Part shown: in pieces, positions 14,598 to 21,001 of the stretch
Position numbering within the stretch: the first letter of the stretch is position 1
Layout: each line of letters begins with the position of its first letter
DNA from: Rickettsiales bacterium
GTDB taxonomy: Bacteria > Pseudomonadota > Alphaproteobacteria > Rickettsiales > UBA1997
Reading direction: 5' to 3'
DNA length: 21,001 nucleotides
NCBI GenBank assembly: GCA_028040005.1
Contig: JAOFKK010000007.1
Location: forward strand, 1-21,001
Notes under the pieces: generated by a model
Databases searched by the model: none
The model's input: the letters and a program-made list of their open reading frames with translations, nothing else
What the model was told of the DNA's origin: nothing
Program-made: the position numbers and the translations under genes

Positions 14598-15422
14598 ATG
14601 ATCAAATATATCATCTTACTCATATTCGCCATTACAACCAACTCTATTGCCGATCAGCTACCCTCAAACCAAGAAATAATCGGCAATATTGAGCGTCATT
14701 TATTTTTTAATGATGAAACTGGTCAAGTAGAAAATAACGACGCTTCCTATGATGGCGATAATACTATTTTTGACGAAGATGAAGAATATGAACCAAAATT
14801 TGACATTATAACAGTTGATGCCAATTTTAACAAAGATTCCGAACAAAAGAAAAAATTAGCATATAATACCAATCTTATTGGTCATTATGAGGTGGCGATT
14901 AAACTATATCAAGAAATATTAGATCAAGATATAGAAGAGGAAGATGCTAAATTTGGCCTGGCATTTGCTTATCAAAAACTACATCAATATAATGAAGCGA
15001 AAGATCTATATTATAATTTATTAAATCAAGGTAAAAAAATTGATAAAAATAAAATTGTCAGTAATTTATTATCCATTATCATCGAGGAAAGCCCAAAAGA
15101 AGCTATATTTTTCTTAACCAAATTATCGGCTCAGCACCCAGATTCTTCTGATTTAATTGCTAAATCTGCGCTAACTTATGCCAAAATTAACCGAACAGAA
15201 AAAGCAATTGACCTAATGCAAAAAGCCCTATCTTTAAACCCATCAAATTATCAATATCAATATAATCTAGCTATAATGCTTGATGAAAAAGGTGATTATG
15301 AAAATGCTAAATTACTTTATGATCGTATCTTACTAAAATTAACCAGAACTAAAAGCGAAGAATTGGGTATTTCATTGGATGAAATTTACACAAGAGCTCA
15401 ATATCTTGAAAAAATGCTATAA
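14598..15422 (+). CDS. Exported tetratricopeptide-repeat (TPR) protein
   Basis: This 274-residue protein has an N-terminal signal peptide (MIKYIILLIFAITTNSIA, likely cut after Ala18) and then an acidic low-complexity region (about 40-66, rich in Asp and Glu). TPR-like helical pairs follow at about 83-110, 114-147, 185-216 and 219-250. Characteristic repeat phrases are GHYEVAIKLYQEIL, FGLAFAYQKLHQYNEAKDLY, TEKAIDLMQKALSLNPSN and YNLAIMLDEKGDYENAKLLY. TPRs mediate protein-protein binding, here probably in the periplasm. The partner is not evident, and coupling to ssb (5-bp gap, weak AGGTAGA before the ATG) may reflect only shared transcription. It is convergent with the DciA-like gene and no terminator is seen between them. 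Confidence 0.85.
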   Translation: MIKYIILLIFAITTNSIADQLPSNQEIIGNIERHLFFNDETGQVENNDASYDGDNTIFDEDEEYEPKFDIITVDANFNKDSEQKKKLAYNTNLIGHYEVAIKLYQEILDQDIEEEDAKFGLAFAYQKLHQYNEAKDLYYNLLNQGKKIDKNKIVSNLLSIIIEESPKEAIFFLTKLSAQHPDSSDLIAKSALTYAKINRTEKAIDLMQKALSLNPSNYQYQYNLAIMLDEKGDYENAKLLYDRILLKLTRTKSEELGISLDEIYTRAQYLEKML

Positions 15423-15462
15423 AAGACCTTTATAAATGCACTGTATTACTATCAAGATAAAA

Positions 15463-15930
15463 CTATTTTTGCTTGGAATTTATTATCTCTCTTCCCAATT
15501 TTAACAAAACATCTTTTAACTCCTGATCTTCAATATTTTGCAAAGAATATTCTAATTTTTCATCATATTTATCACCTACATCTTCTTTTAAATTATCTTG
15601 TAATTCTATATTTTTTGGTGTTTGAATAAATTTAATATCATCAATTGCTTTATAACCATAGTAAATTGTTATCTCTTCAATAATATCATTAATCTGAGAT
15701 GCTAATAAGAAGGCTATTGTTGGATTATAAATTGCGACATGTAATGTTTTTTTATTTTCCCTATTAATTTTTAAATCAAGAATAGAAGTAAAATAAAAAT
15801 ATTTATCGCCAATAATTTTTTGCCAATTTTTCCTTAAATTATATAGAATGTTAAAATTCTTCTTCTTTTTTTTAAGAATAATTGGATTTATATTTGATAA
15901 AATATTTGATTCTAAAGATTTAAACATCAT
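15463..15930 (-). CDS. DUF721/DciA-like protein (probable replicative helicase loader)
   Basis: This 155-residue protein matches the DUF721 pattern: a basic N-terminus, then LRKNWQKIIGDKYFYFTSILDLKI, where W-IIG and the following strand are the family core. LHVAIYNPTIAFLLASQINDIIEEITIYYG follows, and then IKFI. DUF721 proteins include DciA, which loads the DnaB helicase in bacteria lacking DnaC. The acidic C-terminal tail (about 107-155) is probably flexible. The first ATG (15930) overlaps the uvrC end by 11 bases; a second in-frame ATG follows directly. The family call is by pattern and the sequence is divergent, so the helicase-loader role is inferred. Confidence 0.75.
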   Translation of the reverse strand: MMFKSLESNILSNINPIILKKKKKNFNILYNLRKNWQKIIGDKYFYFTSILDLKINRENKKTLHVAIYNPTIAFLLASQINDIIEEITIYYGYKAIDDIKFIQTPKNIELQDNLKEDVGDKYDEKLEYSLQNIEDQELKDVLLKLGREIINSKQK

Positions 15931-17794
15931 TAAAAAAATTAAATATTTGCTGCGCCATTTTATTACCGAGATTTTTTACCCTCATTAAATCTTCCAAAGA
16001 GGCATTTTTAATAGATTCTAAATTTCCAAAATGATTAAGCAAAAGTTTTTTACGAGATGACCCAATATTAGGAATTTCATCAAGCTGTGATTTAAACATT
16101 GATTTTTTTCTTCTTGCTATATGCGTTCCAATAGCAAAGCGATGAGCTTCATCTCGTAAATTTTGCAAATAATAAGAAATAGCTGAATTTTTAGATAAAT
16201 TAAAATGTCTATAATTATTATTTTCATCTATAATATGAAAATCTTCTAAACCAGCATTTCTTCCCGCTCCCTTTGACATGCATAAAAAAGGGATTTTAAT
16301 ATTCTTCTTATCAAAAATATTCTTTATAGCAGATAATTGCCCCTTACCACCATCAATAATAATTAAATTTGGCAGATTTTCTATTTTTTGATTTTCAAAA
16401 TCTTTAAATCTTCTATTAAAAACCTGTTTTAAGAAATTTGTATCATCTTTTTTTGTTAAATCCTGTAATTTAATATTAAATTTACGATAATTACTCTTAA
16501 CAAAGCCATCTTCAGAAGCAAAAACCATAGCGCCAACAATATTTGTTCCCGAAATATGACTATTATCATATATTTCTATTTTATTGGGAATGTGATTTAT
16601 GTGTAACAGATTTTTTAATTGTAATAAAATATCTTTAATTTTGCTATTAGATGCTATTTTTTTATTGATCTCTTCTTCTAAAAATGGCAAAGCATCCTTT
16701 ATCAATTGTAGTTTTTGCCCCCTCTTTGGACAAAATATATTAATATTATCAACCGTAAAATTATGATTAATTGCAATATCTGATTGGGAATTTGTAATGT
16801 TAAAATTACGCAATAATTCCTTTATTTCCTTATTATCACTAAAATCTATATTGCTAATTATATTTTTAGGAATTTCATGATTCTTGTAAAATTGACTAAT
16901 AAAAGAAAAAATTATATCCAGCTCCTTATCATCACTATTAATGTCAAAAAAATAAGTTTTATTACCATAATTATTGCCAAAACGATAAAAAGATATATTA
17001 ATGGCAGCAATATTAGATTTTTTAGATAATAATATAATATCCATTTTACCTAATTCTTTAATGCTAATATTTTGCTTAGCCTGAATTAAACTTAAAGATT
17101 TAATTCTATCTCGAATTTTTGCTGCCTTCTCAAATTGCAAATCATCACTATATTCTTGCATTTTTTTTGACAATTCTTCCTGCAAATTAGAGCTTTTTCC
17201 TTTTAAAAAATTAATTGATTCTATTATTGATTTTTGATATTCCTCTTTCAAAATCAAACCAACACATGGCGCACTACACCTCTTTATTTCATATTCAAGA
17301 CATGGCCTTTTGCGCGAGTTAAATTCTGTATCCGAGCAACTACGAAGCAAAAATGCTTTTTTTAAAGATTCAATAGAATCATCCATGGCACTTATACTGG
17401 CAAAAGGGCCAAAATAATGAGATTTATTATCCTTAAAGCCACGATATTTTGATAATTTAGGAAAATCATGATTTTTGGCAATAGCTATATATGGAAAGGA
17501 TTTTGAATCCTTTAATAAGATATTATATTTTGGCTTATATTTTTTAATCAGATTACATTCCAGTAAAAGCGCCTCAATTTCATTATTTGTTATAATCCAC
17601 TCAATATTATTAGCATTAAGTGTCATTTTTGTAATTCGAGTAGTTAGATTTTTACTATCAAGATAATTTTTTAAACGATTATTTAGATTTTTTGCCTTAC
17701 CAATATATATTATATTATCATCATTATCAAAAAATTTATAAATAGCTGATTTTTTGGGTGATTTTTTGATTTTATCAATTACAATTTGCTTCAT
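15920..17794 (-). CDS. uvrC: UvrABC system protein C (excinuclease)
   Basis: UvrC makes both incisions around DNA lesions in nucleotide excision repair. The 624-residue protein has all expected parts. The GIY-YIG nuclease at about 15-90 shows Tyr19, YIG at 30-32 and Arg40. A four-cysteine cluster (Cys153, Cys165, Cys173, Cys177) has the spacing reported for the iron-sulfur site of E. coli UvrC. The UVR domain is at about 205-238 (DLQFEKAAKIRDRIKSL). The RNase H-like second nuclease has YDNSHISG at 409-416 and the LIIIDGGKGQL strand at 477-487. Two helix-hairpin-helix motifs lie at about 572-622. The YDNSH version of the motif is typical of alphaproteobacteria. The start is preceded by AGGT at a fair distance. 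The DciA-like gene overlaps its end. Confidence 0.96.
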   Translation of the reverse strand: MKQIVIDKIKKSPKKSAIYKFFDNDDNIIYIGKAKNLNNRLKNYLDSKNLTTRITKMTLNANNIEWIITNNEIEALLLECNLIKKYKPKYNILLKDSKSFPYIAIAKNHDFPKLSKYRGFKDNKSHYFGPFASISAMDDSIESLKKAFLLRSCSDTEFNSRKRPCLEYEIKRCSAPCVGLILKEEYQKSIIESINFLKGKSSNLQEELSKKMQEYSDDLQFEKAAKIRDRIKSLSLIQAKQNISIKELGKMDIILLSKKSNIAAINISFYRFGNNYGNKTYFFDINSDDKELDIIFSFISQFYKNHEIPKNIISNIDFSDNKEIKELLRNFNITNSQSDIAINHNFTVDNINIFCPKRGQKLQLIKDALPFLEEEINKKIASNSKIKDILLQLKNLLHINHIPNKIEIYDNSHISGTNIVGAMVFASEDGFVKSNYRKFNIKLQDLTKKDDTNFLKQVFNRRFKDFENQKIENLPNLIIIDGGKGQLSAIKNIFDKKNIKIPFLCMSKGAGRNAGLEDFHIIDENNNYRHFNLSKNSAISYYLQNLRDEAHRFAIGTHIARRKKSMFKSQLDEIPNIGSSRKKLLLNHFGNLESIKNASLEDLMRVKNLGNKMAQQIFNFFNDV

Positions 17795-17950
17795 AATTTT
17801 ACCTGAAATATTAAAGGAACTTGTCAGAAAGATAAAAATTTTAATTTTTCTACAGGCTCCTAGATCATATTATTTATCATTTTAATATATTTACCTAATC
17901 ACTTGCAATAAATTTTAAAAAATAGTACAAATTAATTTAATCATATTAAC

Positions 17951-20515
17951 ATGAAAATATGCTTTAGAAAATTTATAACAAATTATTATTGGCCACCAAT
18001 ATTATATTTCCTATTGTCAATTTCTGTAATAGCTACAATATTTTTACTATATAATTATCAGCAAATTAATCTACAAAATCATCGAACCCTTGAATTAGCA
18101 ACTAACAACATTAATCGAGATATTAATGACATATATTCTCGTCGCAATAAATTAAATTCCTTTATCGGCAAAGATATAGCGCAATTACCAAATATTTATA
18201 ATAAGAATAATAAAATACTCACCATATTAGAAAATTATCATGATAGAACGGATGATATTTTGCCATGGCCAGGTATTGCCTGGATGGATGATGAAGGATA
18301 TCAAACTGTCACTTATCAAATTGGAGTGAGAAAACCAAAATTAGATATGAGTAAGAGAAAATACCTGCCATATTTATCTAAAGAGCCGTGGGTTTTACAC
18401 ACCTCAACCCCAGATTATGGCAGCACTAGTAATGAATGGATAATACCTGTTGCAACCGGAATTACCGATAATGACAATAAATATATTGGAGCTGTAATAG
18501 TAGCTTTTGATATAAGTAGATTATTAAAAGAATTACAAAAAAACACTCCTAAAAATGTTCAATTTATTATCATAGATAAGAATAATAATCTTATAGTCAA
18601 TAATCATCACACCAGAGAGATATTACAAAAAGTAAATATTGATTATAATCAAGCAATAAAAGAGCAAAAATTATCAATAGAGATAGAAAATATAAAATAT
18701 TTAAAATCCAAAGCAATTAAAAATTATGATTATGTTATTTTAGCTGGATATGAGAAGAGTTTTCTGCATAATCAAGTTAAAGTTCTAATTACCGAAAAAA
18801 TATCGGAAGTTCTTATAATAACCATATTTTTTACATTCATATTATCCTTATTAAAAATTAAAAATAATATCAGAGAAAAGGAAAATATAGCCACAATAGC
18901 AGAATCCTTAGCCGCCTCAATTGCCCATGAAATGCGTAACCCGATTAGCTCTATAAGGCTTGCGATAAATAACTTACCATTAAATAGTAAAGAGTTAACT
19001 AATAGCAAATTAACTGACTTTAAAAAACAAATTAAAAAAACTATTGATCTGGCGGGCAATGTAATAGATATGACATTACATGAATTAGCGGGTAAAAAAT
19101 TTACCAAAGAAGATTTTTCTTACTATAAATCATATCAAGCAATTATTGATGCCCTTGATATTTATGGCTATAAAAATAATGAGGAAAAGAAAAAGCTAAT
19201 TATAGATTTTAATGGTATTAAAATAACGGGTGATAAAATCGATATAGATAAAGCATTATTTGATAAAATTAATAATGATAATAATTTTATTATAAATATT
19301 GAAAATACTGCTTTTAAATATGTAATTTTTAATTTACTTAAAAATGCCTTATTTTATCTCAAAGATTATCCCAAATCCAATGTCACTATTTCTTTTGAGA
19401 AAGAACAAGAACTCAACCCCAAATTAGCAAAGAAATTCAATATTAAAACAGCTAATAGCGGAAGAAAAATATATAATGTCATTAATATTACCGATACTGG
19501 GCCTGGTATAAAAGAAGATATTATAACTAAAATATTTTACCCCTATTTTACCGCAGGAAAAAAGAAAGGAACCGGCATGGGACTTAATTTTTGCCAAAGA
19601 GTAATGACTAGTTTCGGAGGGGGCATAATATGCGAAAGCAAGCTAGGAGAATGCACCAAATTTAGCCTTTTATTCCCTATTTTAAATCAAGAAGAGAAGA
19701 AATTAGCACAAAAAGAAATCACAGAATATGAAAAAAAATTATTAGACGCTAAAGAACAAAATATAGATTTAGATGAGATACAAAATTCATTTCAAAAACA
19801 AAAGGGTAAAAATATTTTATTAATAGATGATGTTAGAACAAATATTGAGATCTTAGCAAAAGAAATAAAGGATAAATGTCAAAATATTAATATTGAAATA
19901 ATCACCAACCCGTTAGAATCAATAAAATTAATTGATAGAAAGGAAAAATCTAACCAACAATTTGATCTTATTTTAACTGATATTGAAATGCCAGAAATGG
20001 ATGGTGTTAAATTAATATCCTATATTAGGAATAAATTATCCATATCCAAAGATCAATTGCCAATTTTGGCTTATAGCTCACGCGATGATATAAAAACAAT
20101 TAATCAGGCAAAAAAAGCCGGATGTAATGCTTATTATACCAAGCCTAAAGATTTTAGATTTATTGCGCGCAATATATCAAAATGGATTTTAAATAATTAT
20201 ATACCTAATAAAAATGTCCAAAATGAAATGATTATTATCAATGATAAAACATTGCAAGGTTGTAATGTAATAATTGCTGATGATCAATTAATGAATTTAA
20301 CATTAATTGCCAAAACATTCGAAAAATATGGAGCTAATGTAACAAAATGTAATGATGGGGAGGATATAATAAAATTAATAGAAGATAATATCTTAAAATA
20401 TGATTTAATAATAACTGATATTAATATGGAAAGAATTGGTGGCGTTGAGGCAACTCAGGCCATAAGAAAAATAGAAGAATCACAAAATACCAATTATAGC
20501 ATTATCTGGAGATAG
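17951..20515 (+). CDS. Membrane-bound hybrid histidine kinase, in-frame part (frameshifted gene)
   Basis: This frame of 854 codons encodes a multidomain sensor kinase. A transmembrane helix lies at about 15-34. A Cache-like extracytoplasmic sensor follows at about 37-278 (PWPGIAWMDDEGYQTVTY ... PVATGITD ... GAVIVAFDISRLLKEL), and a second helix at about 281-301. The HisKA domain has phosphoacceptor His326 (SIAHEMRNPISSIRL). The ATPase shows the N box (FNLLKNALFYL, 460-470), DTGPG at 515-519 and GTGMG at 540-544. REC1 (about 621-740) has Asp626/627, Asp677 and Lys731. REC2 begins near 771 with Asp777/778 and Asp823. The frame stops at 20513-20515, inside REC2, where conserved sequence resumes in the +1 frame. 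The signal is unknown. The H-box AHEMRNP and the layout resemble complex phosphorelay kinases. It is divergent from uvrC across 156 bp of A+T-rich DNA. Confidence 0.9.
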   Translation: MKICFRKFITNYYWPPILYFLLSISVIATIFLLYNYQQINLQNHRTLELATNNINRDINDIYSRRNKLNSFIGKDIAQLPNIYNKNNKILTILENYHDRTDDILPWPGIAWMDDEGYQTVTYQIGVRKPKLDMSKRKYLPYLSKEPWVLHTSTPDYGSTSNEWIIPVATGITDNDNKYIGAVIVAFDISRLLKELQKNTPKNVQFIIIDKNNNLIVNNHHTREILQKVNIDYNQAIKEQKLSIEIENIKYLKSKAIKNYDYVILAGYEKSFLHNQVKVLITEKISEVLIITIFFTFILSLLKIKNNIREKENIATIAESLAASIAHEMRNPISSIRLAINNLPLNSKELTNSKLTDFKKQIKKTIDLAGNVIDMTLHELAGKKFTKEDFSYYKSYQAIIDALDIYGYKNNEEKKKLIIDFNGIKITGDKIDIDKALFDKINNDNNFIINIENTAFKYVIFNLLKNALFYLKDYPKSNVTISFEKEQELNPKLAKKFNIKTANSGRKIYNVINITDTGPGIKEDIITKIFYPYFTAGKKKGTGMGLNFCQRVMTSFGGGIICESKLGECTKFSLLFPILNQEEKKLAQKEITEYEKKLLDAKEQNIDLDEIQNSFQKQKGKNILLIDDVRTNIEILAKEIKDKCQNINIEIITNPLESIKLIDRKEKSNQQFDLILTDIEMPEMDGVKLISYIRNKLSISKDQLPILAYSSRDDIKTINQAKKAGCNAYYTKPKDFRFIARNISKWILNNYIPNKNVQNEMIIINDKTLQGCNVIIADDQLMNLTLIAKTFEKYGANVTKCNDGEDIIKLIEDNILKYDLIITDINMERIGGVEATQAIRKIEESQNTNYSIIWR

Positions 20516-21001
20516 TGACAGAAAATTTGTTATGAATATACTCAATAATGATATTGATGATTATATGGTAAAAGGTAGGAATTTTGATAATTTAATTAAA
20601 TTATCAAGATTTTGGATCGATTACAGAAAGACAAGTCATTCAAATAATATTAGTAATAATAAAATTATCGATCTTAATAAAGAGGACGCAACCCCACAAG
20701 ATAGCAATAAAACTATAATAAAAGATGATTTTCTATCATTATTTTCTAATAAAGAAGATGCTAATGAAATAATCAACCTCTTTCATATTGAATCTCAAAA
20801 TATTATAAAAGAAATCATAGATCATAGATCTGATATCACGAAATTACAAAAATCCATCCATAAATTAAAGGGATCTACTGGATCAATTGGATCAATCAAG
20901 CTATATAATTACTTATCTTCTATTAATCAAACTCTCAAAGATGGCAAATTACCAACCGACAATAACTTATCTAAAAAAATAGAGGATATGATATTGGAAT
21001 T
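20490..21001 (+). pseudogene. Hybrid histidine kinase C-terminal part in the +1 frame: end of REC2 plus Hpt domain
   Basis: From 20490 the +1 frame reads PIIALSGDSDRKFVMNIL and DDYMVKG, which are the last strands of REC2 with its conserved Lys. A linker and then an Hpt phosphotransfer domain follow (SIHKLKGSTGSIGSIKLYNYL), with the phosphoacceptor His codon at 20859-20861. The frame is open to the right edge, so the gene is also cut by the window. In the +1 frame a stop lies at 20472-20474, so the shift must be between about 20475 and 20512. The upstream frame reads QNT where QNTPIIALSGD would be expected. This fits loss of two C residues from a CCCC run, or one inserted base. Without a correction the kinase lacks its final Hpt relay step. 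Confidence 0.85.

Noticed and set aside
15423..15462. Intrinsic terminator between the convergent TPR and DciA-like genes
   Set aside because: No stem of useful length with a T-run is present in the 40-bp gap.
17475..17666. Plus-strand frame of 63 codons inside uvrC
   Set aside because: It is antisense to the GIY-YIG domain. Its hydrophobic look comes from antisense reading of Lys/Asn/Glu codons.
18772..19107. Minus-strand frame of 111 codons inside the kinase
   Set aside because: It is antisense to the HisKA region; it resembles a membrane protein only because of base composition.
1..21001. CRISPR array, rRNA, transposase or prophage genes
   Set aside because: No regularly spaced repeat series, rRNA signature or recombinase/transposase motif was seen. 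The only direct repeats found are the two copies near 1190 and 1294.

Overview
The window is very AT-rich, gene-dense DNA from an alphaproteobacterium, most likely a host-associated member of the Rickettsiales/Holosporales type. I infer this from three things: a mitochondrial-type NDUFS4-like complex I accessory subunit (a family of alphaproteobacteria and mitochondria), an argS next to a SPOR-domain gene, and the low G+C of most genes combined with two genes broken by frameshifts. No rRNA, CRISPR array or transposase gene is visible, and the exact genus cannot be read from this stretch.

Layout. At the left edge lies tRNA-Leu(GAG) on the minus strand, followed on the same strand by the NDUFS4-like gene and an AmpD/AmiD-type amidase. 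A 303-bp intergenic block (1091-1393) holds a cassette of two direct repeats enclosing two hairpins, and then trpS on the plus strand. A 1080-residue protein of unknown function (2382-5624, minus) stands alone behind a near-consensus promoter. It has glycine-rich hydrophobic segments, an internal duplication and, by eye, higher G+C than its neighbours. From 11059 down to 5768 runs a tightly packed minus-strand operon: a GspE/PilB-type secretion ATPase, a small lipoprotein, argS, a SPOR-domain membrane protein and trmB. Adjacent genes overlap by 8, 4 and 4 nt, and the last pair is separated by 1 nt.

The plus-strand gltX (11195-12576) diverges from that operon. It is split by a -1 frameshift at a run of eight A residues. 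A small secreted or membrane peptide gene and serS follow on the minus strand. ssb and a secreted TPR protein form a plus-strand pair, convergent with a minus-strand pair of uvrC and a DciA-like (DUF721) gene. At the right edge is a large membrane-bound hybrid histidine kinase (sensor, HisKA, HATPase, REC, REC, Hpt). It carries a frameshift inside the second receiver domain and runs off the window.

Functionally the window is dominated by translation (four aminoacyl-tRNA synthetases, a tRNA and a tRNA methyltransferase) and by DNA replication and repair (SSB, DciA-like, UvrC). Envelope and secretion genes (amidase, SPOR protein, lipoprotein, GspE ATPase) and one complex signalling protein complete it. 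The items most worth a second look are the large unknown protein, the in-phase slippery run in gltX, the frameshifted phosphorelay kinase and the hairpin repeat cassette upstream of trpS.
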